A DNA stretch of 64,000 nucleotides from DASXKD01 sp963707905 (GTDB lineage: Bacteria; Actinomycetota; Actinomycetes; Streptosporangiales; Streptosporangiaceae): positions 1-64,000 of the forward strand of contig CAVPSA010000059.1 of assembly GCA_963707905.1 (NCBI GenBank), given 5' to 3'. The translations under genes were made by a program, and so were the position numbers. The notes under the pieces were generated by a model. It searched no databases. It worked only from the letters and a program-made list of their open reading frames with translations, and was not told where the DNA came from. Shown here piece by piece: positions 34,449 to 44,125 of this stretch (the stretch's first letter is position 1; each line of letters opens with the position of its first letter).

Positions 34449-35746
34449 TGGCGTCCCTCGGCAGCATCGGCGGCAGGCTCTACCGCGGCGAGGTCTCGGT
34501 CGAGTTCGTCGCCCGGCAGCGGCTCTGGTACACGATCTCCGGCGCGATCCTGGTGGTCAGCGCGGTGGCGCTGATCGTGTTCGGGCTGAACTTCAGCGTG
34601 GATTTCAAGGGCGGCTCGGTCTACCAGTTCGCGGCCGGCTCCTCCACGATCTCGCAGGTACGCCAGACGGTGGGCGGGGCCGGTGGCGGCTCGGACGCCA
34701 TCGTCCAGAAGATCACGCCGCTGGGCGGCGGGGGCGCCAAGTGGCAGGTGCAGACGCACCCGCTCACCGTCAAGCAGCAGAACAGCGTGCAGAGCGCGAT
34801 CAGCGACAAATTCGGCGTCCCGCAGAACGCCATCAGCGTCACCTCCATCGGCGCGGCCTGGGGCAGCCAGATCTCGCAGAAGGCCGCCGAAGCCCTCATC
34901 GCCTTCCTGATCGTGATCGTCATCTACCTGTCGATCGCATTCGAATGGAAGATGGCCATCGCCGCGCTGGTCGCCCTCGCGCACGACATCGTCATCACCA
35001 TCGGCGTGTACGCGCTCGCCCATTTCCAGGTGAGCCCCGCGTCGGTGATCGGCCTGCTGACCATCCTGGGTTACTCGCTGTACGACACGGTGGTGGTGTT
35101 CGACAAGGTCAGGGAGAACACGGCCGGGCTGCTCGCCTCCAGCCGCTCCACCTACAGCCAGGCGGCGAACCAGGCGCTGAACCAGACGCTGGTCCGGTCG
35201 ATCAACACCTCGATCATCGCTTTGCTCCCGGTGGCTGCGATTCTGGTCGTCTCCACGACACTGCTCGCTCCCGGTGAGCTGAGGGACCTGTCACTGGTGC
35301 TCTTCGTGGGCATGCTGTCCGGCACCTACTCCTCCATCTGCATCGCCACCCCGGTCCTGGCCGACCTCAAGGAGCGCGAGCCGCAGTACAAGGCCCTCGC
35401 CAAGCGGGTGCAACTGCGCGCCACCGGCGGCCGCGCGGCCCAGCGCGCCGCGGCCAAGGCGGCGGCCGGCGCCAAGCCGGTGGCCTCCCGCGGCGGCCGC
35501 AAGCCGATCGGCGGCGCGGCGGACGCGGGCCTGGCCGCCGCCGGTCCCGAGGGCACCGAGCCGGACGTGACAGATCAGACCGCCGACGAGGCCGCGGACA
35601 CCGATGCCGTAGCGCCCGGGGAGCCGGTCGCCGCAGGCGCGGGCCAGCCCTCCGCCCGTAGCGGCCCGCGGCCCGGCCCGCGCCAGCAGCCCCGCCGCAG
35701 CAGCGCGGCCAAGCGCCGGCCCAGCGGCAAGAAGCGGCGGCGGTAG
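34448..35746 (+). CDS. secF: Protein-export membrane protein SecF
   Basis: 432 residues from ATG 34448, with AAGGAGG at 34437-34443. SecF signatures: VDFKGGSVYQFAAG after the first helix, and in the membrane domain LALAHDIVITIGVYALAHFQ-type and SVIGLLTILGYSLYDTVVVF, then QTLVRSINTSIIALLP. The last ~115 residues are an Ala/Lys/Arg/Pro-rich cytosolic tail. It is the partner of SecD in the export motor. The TGATG junction shows translational coupling. Confidence 0.95.
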   Translation: MASLGSIGGRLYRGEVSVEFVARQRLWYTISGAILVVSAVALIVFGLNFSVDFKGGSVYQFAAGSSTISQVRQTVGGAGGGSDAIVQKITPLGGGGAKWQVQTHPLTVKQQNSVQSAISDKFGVPQNAISVTSIGAAWGSQISQKAAEALIAFLIVIVIYLSIAFEWKMAIAALVALAHDIVITIGVYALAHFQVSPASVIGLLTILGYSLYDTVVVFDKVRENTAGLLASSRSTYSQAANQALNQTLVRSINTSIIALLPVAAILVVSTTLLAPGELRDLSLVLFVGMLSGTYSSICIATPVLADLKEREPQYKALAKRVQLRATGGRAAQRAAAKAAAGAKPVASRGGRKPIGGAADAGLAAAGPEGTEPDVTDQTADEAADTDAVAPGEPVAAGAGQPSARSGPRPGPRQQPRRSSAAKRRPSGKKRRR

Positions 35747-35751
35747 CGGCC

Positions 35752-36297
35752 TTGCCGGACGACGCAGCAGCCACGGGCACCGGGCTGGCCGGCCTGATCG
35801 CTGCCCGGGTCCGCGACATCGCCGACTACCCGAAGCCGGGGATCGTGTTCAAGGACATCACTCCGCTGCTCGCCGACGGTGCTGCGCTCCATGCGGTGGT
35901 GAGCGCCCTGGCCACCGGGCACGGGCCGGTCGACAAGGTGGCCGGGATCGAGGCGCGCGGTTTCATCCTGGCCGCCGCGGCAGCCTGTGAGCTGGGTGCG
36001 GGGTTCGTGCCCGTCCGCAAGCAGGGCCGGCTGCCCGGCCCCACCTACTCGCAGAGCTACCAGCTTGAGTACGGGACCGCCACCGTCGAGGTGCACCAGG
36101 ACGCGTTCGCCCCGGGCGAGCGGGTCCTGATCATCGATGACGTGCTGGCCACCGGCGGGACGGCGGAGGCAACGGCCAGCCTGGTCCGCCGGGCGGGGGC
36201 GGAGATCGTCGGCCTGGCCGTCATCCTGGAGCTCACCTTCCTCGGCGGCCGGGCCAAGCTCGGCGGCCAGCCCCTCCGCGCGCTACTGGCGGTCTGA
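35752..36297 (+). CDS. apt: Adenine phosphoribosyltransferase
   Basis: 181 residues, apparently from TTG 35752, as no ATG or GTG fits before the conserved IAARVRDIADYPKPGIVFKD. The PRPP-binding loop VLIIDDVLATGGTAEATASL and the adenine-side GIEARGFILAAAAACELGAG are intact. It salvages adenine to AMP. It follows secF by five bases and precedes rel, the usual secDF-apt-relA order. Confidence 0.94.
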   Translation: MPDDAAATGTGLAGLIAARVRDIADYPKPGIVFKDITPLLADGAALHAVVSALATGHGPVDKVAGIEARGFILAAAAACELGAGFVPVRKQGRLPGPTYSQSYQLEYGTATVEVHQDAFAPGERVLIIDDVLATGGTAEATASLVRRAGAEIVGLAVILELTFLGGRAKLGGQPLRALLAV

Positions 36298-36332
36298 GCG
36301 TTCCGGGCGGCCGGAGCGTTCCGGGCGGCCGG
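36297..36332 (+). repeat. 18-bp tandem duplication after apt
   Basis: AGCGTTCCGGGCGGCCGG is present twice in direct tandem, beginning on the last base of the apt stop codon. It lies in the 208-bp apt-rel gap, which otherwise should hold the rel promoter; no clear promoter was identified. Confidence 0.8.
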
Positions 36333-36505
36333 AAGGCCCGTCTGCGGCCCTCCGTACAGCCGCACCTGCCCCCGGTCCGCCAAGGCCAGGCGGGGCTGTC
36401 ACCATTGCGTCACCACAGGTCGCCAGGGGCGCGGGGCGCCAACCGGGCGGATCGGTGCGACTGGCGCCGATAGACTGGGTACCTGGGCGGACGACAGGAG
36501 CGCAT

Positions 36506-39007
36506 GTGGCTGGTGACGTAGCAACGACCGGCACGGCCGCCGCTGACGTCACCCAGTCCGTCCCGGAGCAGGGGGAATCCTCCGTTCCCGGGCAGGACGC
36601 AGAGGTGGCGCGCGAGGCGACCGCGCCGCGCCGTGGCCGCTCGCGCTCCGCTCCGGCGGACGGCTCGCCAGCACCTGACCCGGCCGCCACGCCGCCCGCA
36701 TCCGCACCCTCGGCTGCGCCCGCTGCCACGCCGGGCCAGGCCGCGACCGGCTCGCCCGGCATCTCCGGGGGAGCCGGGGTCCGCCGCCGGCTGGCCCGCC
36801 TCGGCGCGCCCCGCGGCGGCGGCATCAACCCGGTGCTGGAACCGCTGATCAAGACGGTCCGGGCAACCCACCCCAAGGCGGACATCAGGCCCATCGACCG
36901 CGCCTACGAGGTGGCCGCGCACTGGCATGCCGGCCAGATGCGCAAGAGCGGCGACCCGTACATCACCCACCCGCTCGCGGTGACCACGATCCTGGCCGAA
37001 CTCGGCATGAACACCGACACCCTCTGCGCCGCGCTGCTGCATGACACCGTGGAGGACACCGCCTACACCCTCGACGAACTGCGCACGGAGTTCGGCGACG
37101 AGGTGGCGGCGCTGGTCGACGGGGTCACCAAGCTGGAGCGGGTCAAGTACGGCGAGGCCGCCGAGGCCGAGACCGTGCGCAAGATGGTCGTCGCCATGGC
37201 CCGGGACATCCGGGTGCTGGTGATCAAGCTCGCCGACCGGCTGCACAACATGCGCACGCTGCGCTATCTGCCGCGGGAGAAGCAGGAGCGCAAGTCCCGC
37301 GAGGTGCTGGAGATATTCGCGCCGCTGGCGCACCGGCTTGGCATGAACACCATCAAGTGGGAACTGGAAGACCTGGCCTTCGCGACCTTGTACCCCAAGC
37401 GGTACGACGAGATCGCCCGGATGGTCTCCGACCGTGCCCCCGAGCGGGAGCTGTTCCTCCAGGACGTGGTCGAAGAGGTCAAGATCGACCTGCGCGAGGC
37501 CAAGATCAAGGCGAGGGTCACCGGGCGGCCGAAGCACTACTACTCCGTCTACCAGAAGATGATCGCCAGGAACGTCGGCTTCGACGAGATCTACGACCTG
37601 GTGGGCATCCGTGTCCTTGTCGACTCGGTGCGGGACTGCTATGCGGCGCTCGGCACCATCCACGCCCGGTGGAATCCCATCCCCGGGCGGTTCAAGGACT
37701 ACATCGCGATGCCGAAGTTCAACATGTACCAGTCGCTGCACACGACGGTCATCGGCCCGGAGGGCAAGCCGGTCGAACTGCAGATCAGGACCTGGGGCAT
37801 GCACCGCCGGGCGGAGTACGGCGTCGCCGCGCACTGGAAGTACAAGGAAGAGTCACTGGTCCCCGGTGGCAGGAGCGGGGCATCGGCCACCAGCGACATG
37901 GTCTGGCTGCGGCAACTGGTGGACTGGCAGCGGGAGACGGCGGACCCGGCCGAGTTCCTCGAGTCGCTGCGGTTCGACCTCGGTGCGGCCGAGGTCTACG
38001 TTTTCACCCCCAAAGGCCAGGTGATCGCGCTGCAGCAGGGCGCCACCCCGGTTGACTTCGCGTACGCGATCCACACCGAGGTGGGCCATCGGTGTATCGG
38101 CGCCAGGGTCAACGGGCGCCTGGTCGCGCTGGAGAGCACCCTCGACAACGGCGACACGGTGGAGATCTTCACTTCCAAGGCGCCGGATGCCGGACCGAGC
38201 AGGGACTGGCTGGGCTTTGTCAAGAGTGCCCGGGCCCGCAACAAGATCAGGCACTGGTTCTCCAAGGAGCGGCGGGAAGCCGCGGCGGAGACCGGCAAGA
38301 GCGCGATCGCCCGCGCCATGCGCAAGCAGGGCCTGCCGCTGCAGCGGATGGCCACCGGCGACGCGCTGCTTGCCATCGCCACCGAGATGCGCTTCAGCGA
38401 CCTGTCCGCGCTTTACGCGGCCGTCGGCGAGGGCCATGTCAGCGCCCAGTCCGTGGTCAGCAAGCTGGTCCAGTCGGTGGGCGGGGTGGCGGGCGCGCAG
38501 GATGACCTTGCCGAGACCGCGCTGCCCACCCGGCCGCCACGGCCCAGCCCCGGCCACGACGCGGGTGTGGTGGTCGAAGGGTCCGCCGATGTATGGGCCA
38601 GGCTGTCCCGGTGCTGTACTCCCGTTCCAGGGGACGAGATCACCGGGTTCGTCACCCGGGGCCACGGTGTCTCCGTGCACCGCGCCGATTGCACCAACCT
38701 GCGGCACCTGCTCGACTCCGAGCCGGAGCGCCTGGTGGCGGTCCGCTGGTCACCCACGGAAGACTCGCTGTTCCTCGTCGCGATCCAGGTGGAGGCCCTC
38801 GACCGCACCGGGCTGCTGTCCGACGTCACCCGGTCCATCTCCGACCAGCACGTCAACATCCTGTCCGCGTCGGTGACCACCACCAGGGACCGGGTGGCGG
38901 TGAGCAAGTTCACCTTCGAGATGGGCGATCCCAAGCATCTCGGGCACGTGCTGCGCGCGGTGCGCGCCATCGACGGCGTGTATGACGTCTACCGGGTAAC
39001 CAACTAG
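36506..39007 (+). CDS. relA: Bifunctional (p)ppGpp synthetase/hydrolase
   Basis: 833 residues. GTG 36506 has AGGAG five bases upstream. A disordered Ala/Pro/Ser-rich N-terminal segment of about 105 residues precedes the HD hydrolase domain (AALLHDTVEDTAYTLDELRT, HD near residue 182). The synthetase domain has GRPKHYYSVYQKMIARNVGF and RFKDYIAMPKFNMYQSLHTT; its RxKD motif is the form found in dual-function enzymes. TGS (VYVFTPKGQVIALQQGATPV), zinc-finger/helical and ACT domains (ALDRTGLLSDVTRSISDQHV) follow. It controls the stringent response to amino-acid starvation. A transposon-like repeat begins 24 bp after its stop. Confidence 0.96.
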   Translation: MAGDVATTGTAAADVTQSVPEQGESSVPGQDAEVAREATAPRRGRSRSAPADGSPAPDPAATPPASAPSAAPAATPGQAATGSPGISGGAGVRRRLARLGAPRGGGINPVLEPLIKTVRATHPKADIRPIDRAYEVAAHWHAGQMRKSGDPYITHPLAVTTILAELGMNTDTLCAALLHDTVEDTAYTLDELRTEFGDEVAALVDGVTKLERVKYGEAAEAETVRKMVVAMARDIRVLVIKLADRLHNMRTLRYLPREKQERKSREVLEIFAPLAHRLGMNTIKWELEDLAFATLYPKRYDEIARMVSDRAPERELFLQDVVEEVKIDLREAKIKARVTGRPKHYYSVYQKMIARNVGFDEIYDLVGIRVLVDSVRDCYAALGTIHARWNPIPGRFKDYIAMPKFNMYQSLHTTVIGPEGKPVELQIRTWGMHRRAEYGVAAHWKYKEESLVPGGRSGASATSDMVWLRQLVDWQRETADPAEFLESLRFDLGAAEVYVFTPKGQVIALQQGATPVDFAYAIHTEVGHRCIGARVNGRLVALESTLDNGDTVEIFTSKAPDAGPSRDWLGFVKSARARNKIRHWFSKERREAAAETGKSAIARAMRKQGLPLQRMATGDALLAIATEMRFSDLSALYAAVGEGHVSAQSVVSKLVQSVGGVAGAQDDLAETALPTRPPRPSPGHDAGVVVEGSADVWARLSRCCTPVPGDEITGFVTRGHGVSVHRADCTNLRHLLDSEPERLVAVRWSPTEDSLFLVAIQVEALDRTGLLSDVTRSISDQHVNILSASVTTTRDRVAVSKFTFEMGDPKHLGHVLRAVRAIDGVYDVYRVTN

Positions 39008-39031
39008 CGGGGTTAGCGTTCGCCGCCGGGC

Positions 39032-39217
39032 TAGGGCGTGTCCCGTAGGTCTATGCCGTCGCGAGCGGCTGCCGGCGGGATGGATCGCAAGGCGGAGGAG
39101 GAGCCCATAGTGGTTCTATGGGCGACGACGACAACGCAGCGAGGCCCCACCCGCCTCCCCATTCCCCCTTCACTGGTGGCCGCGCAGCAGGCTGAATGAT
39201 CTACGGGACACGCCCTA
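39032..39217. mobile_element. 186-bp MITE-like element, copy 1
   Basis: Bounded by perfect 17-bp terminal inverted repeats, TAGGGCGTGTCCCGTAG (39032-39048) and CTACGGGACACGCCCTA (39201-39217). It has no coding capacity. The centre contains a hairpin CCCATAGTGGTTCTATGGG and a GGAGGAGG tract. A diverged copy of the same length lies at 45490. It is probably a non-autonomous element mobilised by an IS transposase elsewhere. Confidence 0.85.
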
Positions 39218-39281
39218 AGCCCGTACGGAGATAAGTGGGACCAGGGTTGGCCTGCGTGCCCGGGGTTACCCCGGATGGCGT

Positions 39282-40520
39282 TCAGCCCGTGAGCTCGGCG
39301 AGGGTGCGCTCGGCTTCCACGAGCCAGGAGCGGCGGGCGTCCAGGGCCTCCTGCGCCTCCTGGACGGCTCGCGGGTTGTCCGCCTCCTGCGCCTTGGCCA
39401 GCTGGTTCTCCAGCCCGGTGATCGCGCTGCGGAGCTGGTCCACGGTGCCCCTGGCGCGCGCCAGCGCCTCGGGGTTGGAGCGCCGCCACTGGGCGTCCTC
39501 CGCCTTGCGCACCGCGTCCTCGATCCGGCGCAGCCCCGACTCCAGCCGCTCGTGTGCCTCCCGCGGCACCGGGCCCGCCTGCTCCCAGCGTTCCTGGATA
39601 CTCCGCAGGGCGGCGCGCGCGGCCCGCACGTCGGTCACCGGGACGAGTTTCCCGGCCTCCTCCAGCAACTCGGACTTGACGTCGGCGTGCTCACGCAGCG
39701 CTGCGTCTTTCGCCGAGTACACCTCCGACCTGGCATGGAAGAAGGTGTCCTGCGCGGACTTGAACCGAGTCCACAGCTCGTCCTCATCCGCCCGGGATGC
39801 CCGGCCCGCCGCCTTCCAGGACCGCATCAGCTCACGGAACGCGGCGGCGGTGGCGGACCAGTCGGTGGAGTCGGCGAGGGCCTCCGCCTCTGCGCAGAGC
39901 GTCTCCTTGCGCGTCTTCGCCTCGTCGCGCTCCCCGGTCAATTCGGCGAAGTAGGCCTTGCGGCGCTTGTTGAAGGCGTTGCGGGCCGTGGACAGCCGTT
40001 TCCACAGCGCGGCCTCCACCGCACGGTCGGCCCGCGGTGCGGCTTTCCACTCCTCCAGCAACTGCCGCAGCCGCTCACTGCTGTTCTTCCAGTGTGTCGC
40101 CTCGGCCGCGATCGTCTCGGCCTCGATGACGATGGCCTCCTTGATGCTTCTGGCCTCGGTGCGCACCTGGTCACGCTGGGCACGGACCTCTTCCTGGCGC
40201 TCATCGACCTTCCCGGTCAGCGCCTCCAGCCGGGCCTGAAGCTGGCCGAGGTCGCCGATCGCGTGCGCGTCGGTCAACGCGGACTGCAGCCGCTCGATCC
40301 CGGTGCGGGCCTGTGCGGGCGACAGATCGGTGGTGGTGATCCGCTGCTCGAGCAGGCTGACCTCGGTGTCCAGCGACGCGAACTTGCGCTGGTAGAAGGC
40401 GAGCGCCTCCTCGGGGCTGCCGGCCTGCCAGGACCCGATCACCCGCTCCCCGTCGGCGGTGCGCACGTAAACCGTGCCGTCGGCGTCCACCCGGCCCCAC
40501 GGATCGTTGGCGCTGGTCAC
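39282..40520 (-). CDS. DUF349-domain coiled-coil protein
   Basis: 412 residues from GTG 40520 (AGGAGG six bases upstream). An N-terminal small domain (GRVDADGTVYVRTADGERVI) is followed by long charged helices with repeated W-(K)-x-A-(G/P)-x-x-R/D motifs of DUF349 (LRQLLEEWKAAPRADRAVEA, FRELMRSWKAAGRASRADED, LRSIQERWEQAGPVPREAHE), three copies in total. Such proteins are conserved next to rel and ppi genes in actinobacteria; the function is unknown. It lies 42 bp downstream of the cyclophilin gene on the same strand, so both are probably cotranscribed. Confidence 0.85.
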   Translation of the reverse strand: MTSANDPWGRVDADGTVYVRTADGERVIGSWQAGSPEEALAFYQRKFASLDTEVSLLEQRITTTDLSPAQARTGIERLQSALTDAHAIGDLGQLQARLEALTGKVDERQEEVRAQRDQVRTEARSIKEAIVIEAETIAAEATHWKNSSERLRQLLEEWKAAPRADRAVEAALWKRLSTARNAFNKRRKAYFAELTGERDEAKTRKETLCAEAEALADSTDWSATAAAFRELMRSWKAAGRASRADEDELWTRFKSAQDTFFHARSEVYSAKDAALREHADVKSELLEEAGKLVPVTDVRAARAALRSIQERWEQAGPVPREAHERLESGLRRIEDAVRKAEDAQWRRSNPEALARARGTVDQLRSAITGLENQLAKAQEADNPRAVQEAQEALDARRSWLVEAERTLAELTG

Positions 40521-40562
40521 CGTGAACCTCCTGCTCAGACCTGGACCCAGGTAAAGGGTGTG

Positions 40563-41408
<846 letters not shown>

Positions 41409-41591
41409 GCTGTCCGCCCTCCTTCCCTGAAGTATGAACGGTGTAGCTGATCTGCGAAACTTCGCGAATCGTACCTGGCGCTGGCCAGAAACGGCGCCGC
41501 TGTTATCGGTTCGTCGCGCGGGCGGGCGGATCGGTAGCCTGGAGGCGCTCCGCCAACCTGCCCGAACCACTTCCTCCAGGGAGGATTACCC

Positions 41592-42320
41592 GTGCTCATC
41601 GCCGGGTTCCCGGCCGGCTCATTCGCCACCAACTGCTATGTGGTCGCCCCTGGCCCGGGTGAGGAGTGCATCATCATCGACCCGGGGCAAGACGCCGAGC
41701 CGGGTGTCACGGAACTGCTCGCCGAGTACCGGCTGCGGCCGGTGGCGGTGCTGGCGACCCATGGCCACGTCGACCACATCTGGTCGGTGGCACCGGTGTG
41801 CGGCGCGCGGGGCATCCCCGCCTACATCCACCCGGCCGACCGTGCCCTGCTCTCCGACCCTGCCAAGGGCTTCCCGCTGCAGGTGGGCCAGCAGTTGTTC
41901 CGCGGGCTGACGTTCACCGAGCCCGACGACGTGATCGCCCTTGCCGATGGGATGACACTGCGGCTGGCCGGCGTCGAGCTGGTGGTGGACCACGCGCCCG
42001 GCCACACGCCCGGCTCGGTGACGTTCCGGAGCCCCGGTCGGGTGCTGTTCTCCGGTGACCTGCTGTTCGCCGGCTCGATCGGCCGCACCGACTTGCCGGG
42101 CGGCGACTATCCGACCATCCTGGACAGCCTGTCCCGGGTGTGCCTGGTGCTCCCCGACGACACGCGGGTGCTGCCCGGGCACGGGCCGCAGACGACCATC
42201 GGCGCCGAGCGCGCCACGAACCCGTTCCTGGCCGGGCTCGCTCCCGGCCCAGGGCCGTCCCCGCGCTCCGGGCCCCAGCCCCCGGCGGCGGCCGCCGGGC
42301 CGAAGGGACCGGGCCTATGA
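41592..42320 (+). CDS. Metallo-beta-lactamase-fold hydrolase (glyoxalase II-like)
   Basis: 242 residues from GTG 41592 (GGGAGGATT upstream). Metal-site motifs: THGHVDHIWSV (HxHxDH), DHAPGHTPGSVTF, SGDLLFAGSIGRTDLPGGDY and LPGHGPQTTIGAERATNPFL. This is the small MBL hydrolase conserved between cyclophilin and hisS in actinobacteria, possibly a thioester hydrolase. Here hisS is missing: the 3' end overlaps aspS directly by ATGA. The C-terminal ~20 residues are a Pro-rich tail. Confidence 0.88.
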   Translation: MLIAGFPAGSFATNCYVVAPGPGEECIIIDPGQDAEPGVTELLAEYRLRPVAVLATHGHVDHIWSVAPVCGARGIPAYIHPADRALLSDPAKGFPLQVGQQLFRGLTFTEPDDVIALADGMTLRLAGVELVVDHAPGHTPGSVTFRSPGRVLFSGDLLFAGSIGRTDLPGGDYPTILDSLSRVCLVLPDDTRVLPGHGPQTTIGAERATNPFLAGLAPGPGPSPRSGPQPPAAAAGPKGPGL

Positions 42321-44116
42321 CGAAAGAGGATGATCACGCGATGATTCGATCCCACCGGGCGGGGACCCTCCGCCGGGACCAGGCGGGCGAGCAGGTGACC
42401 CTGGCCGGCTGGGTGGCGCGGCGCAGGGACCACGGCGGCGTGGTCTTCATCGACCTGCGCGACGCCAGCGGGGTGGTGCAGGTGGTGTTCCGCGGTGAGG
42501 GCGAGGACCGGCCCGAGCACGCGCTGCGCGCCGAGTTCTGCATCAAGGTGACCGGCGAGGTGCGCGAGCGCCCGGCAGGGAACGAGAACCCCGAGCTGCC
42601 CACCGGGGAGATCGAGGTCGTCGCGGCCGAGCTGGAGGTACTCGGCGAGGCCGAGCCGCTGCCCTTCCCGGTGGAGGGCTCTGGGGAGCTGAGCGAGGAC
42701 GTCCGGCTGCGCTACCGCTACCTGGACATCCGGCGGGCCGAGACGGCCGCCGCTCTGCGGATCCGCTCGGAGGCGTCGTACCTGGCCGGCGACGTCATGC
42801 GGGAGCACGGCTTCGTCCAGGTGGAGACCCCCTACCTGACCCGGTCCACGCCGGAGGGCGCGCGGGACTTCGTCGTGCCGGTCCGCCTGCGGCCCGGTTC
42901 CTGGTACGCACTGCCGCAGTCCCCGCAGTTGTTCAAGCAGCTCCTGATGGTCGGCGGGCTGGAGCGCTACTACCAGCTCGCCCGCTGCTTCCGTGACGAG
43001 GATTTCCGCGCCGACCGGCAGCCGGAGTTCACCCAGATCGACATCGAGATGAGCTTCGTCACCAGGGAAGACGTCATCACGGTGGCCGAGGACCTGGTCG
43101 GGCGGCTGTGGGCGGACCTGGCCGGGTACCAGGTCCCCCGGCCCATTCCCCGGATGACCTATGCCGAGGGCATGCGCAGGTTCGGGTCCGACAAGCCGGA
43201 CCTGCGGTTCGGCTGTGAGCTGGCCGACCTGACCGGCTACTTCGGCCAGACCTCCTTCCGGGTGTTCCAGGCGCCGCACGTCGGGGCGGTCGTGATGCCC
43301 GGCGGGGCCGGCCAGTCCCGCAGGGAACTCGACGGCTGGCAGGAGTGGGCCCGCGCCCGCGGCGCCCGCGGCCTGGCCTACGTGCTGATCGGCGCGGACG
43401 GGGCCGTGTCGGACAGCGGCCCGGTCGTGCGGCACCTGTCGGACACCGAGCGCGCCGGGCTGGCCGCGGCGGCCGGCGCGGCAGCGGGCGACTGCGTGTT
43501 CTTCGCGGCCGGCCCGCCCGCCCAGGCGCGCGCGCTTCTCGGCGCGGCACGCTTGGAGATCGGCCACCGGCTCGGGCTCATCGACGCTGCCGCCTGGTCG
43601 TTCCTGTGGATCGTGGACCCGCCCATGTTCGAGGAGGACGGCCAGGACGGCTGGACCTCGGTGCACCACCCGTTCACCGCGCCGCTGCCCGAATGGGCGG
43701 ACAAGTTCCCTGTCGAGCCGGACAAGGCGCTCGCCGACGCCTACGACCTGGTACTCAACGGCGTGGAGATCGGCGGCGGTAGCTTGCGTATCCACCGCCA
43801 GGCCATGCAGGAACAGGTCTTCGACGTCATCGGGCTGTCCCCGGAGCAGGCGAGGTCGCAGTTCGGCTTCTTGCTTGAGGCGTTCCGCTACGGTGCGCCG
43901 CCGCACGGCGGGATCGCGTTCGGCTGGGACAGGACGCTGATGCTGCTGGCCGGGCGGGACACGATCCGCGACGTGATCGCGTTCCCCAAGGCGGCGTCCG
44001 GGCTTGATCCATTGACCGGCGCACCGACCCCGATCACCGCCGCTCAGCGCAAGGAAGCGGGAATCGACGCCACGCCAGGTGAGGGGCCGGGGACTCCTGT
44101 CGCCGGGGCGGGATAA
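42317..44116 (+). CDS. aspS: Aspartyl-tRNA synthetase
   Basis: 599 residues if ATG 42317 (overlapping the MBL stop) is used; ATG 42341 (MIRSHRAGTLRRDQAGEQVT) matches the usual family N-terminus and may be the real start. OB-fold anticodon domain (GWVARRRDHGGVVFIDLRDA), flipping loop PQSPQLFKQLLMVGGLERYY, motif 2 FRDEDFRADRQPEFTQIDIE, the bacterial GAD insertion, and motif 3 HGGIAFGWDRTLMLLAG are all present. It charges tRNA-Asp, or Asp and Asn if non-discriminating; this cannot be told from the window. rarA follows by 9 bp. Confidence 0.96.
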   Translation: MTKEDDHAMIRSHRAGTLRRDQAGEQVTLAGWVARRRDHGGVVFIDLRDASGVVQVVFRGEGEDRPEHALRAEFCIKVTGEVRERPAGNENPELPTGEIEVVAAELEVLGEAEPLPFPVEGSGELSEDVRLRYRYLDIRRAETAAALRIRSEASYLAGDVMREHGFVQVETPYLTRSTPEGARDFVVPVRLRPGSWYALPQSPQLFKQLLMVGGLERYYQLARCFRDEDFRADRQPEFTQIDIEMSFVTREDVITVAEDLVGRLWADLAGYQVPRPIPRMTYAEGMRRFGSDKPDLRFGCELADLTGYFGQTSFRVFQAPHVGAVVMPGGAGQSRRELDGWQEWARARGARGLAYVLIGADGAVSDSGPVVRHLSDTERAGLAAAAGAAAGDCVFFAAGPPAQARALLGAARLEIGHRLGLIDAAAWSFLWIVDPPMFEEDGQDGWTSVHHPFTAPLPEWADKFPVEPDKALADAYDLVLNGVEIGGGSLRIHRQAMQEQVFDVIGLSPEQARSQFGFLLEAFRYGAPPHGGIAFGWDRTLMLLAGRDTIRDVIAFPKAASGLDPLTGAPTPITAAQRKEAGIDATPGEGPGTPVAGAG

Positions 44117-44125
44117 TCTCGGGGC

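Noticed and set aside
39061..39180. Small gene inside the 39-kb MITE-like element
   Set aside because: Short frames there lack ribosome sites, and the same segment is inverted and diverged in the second copy.
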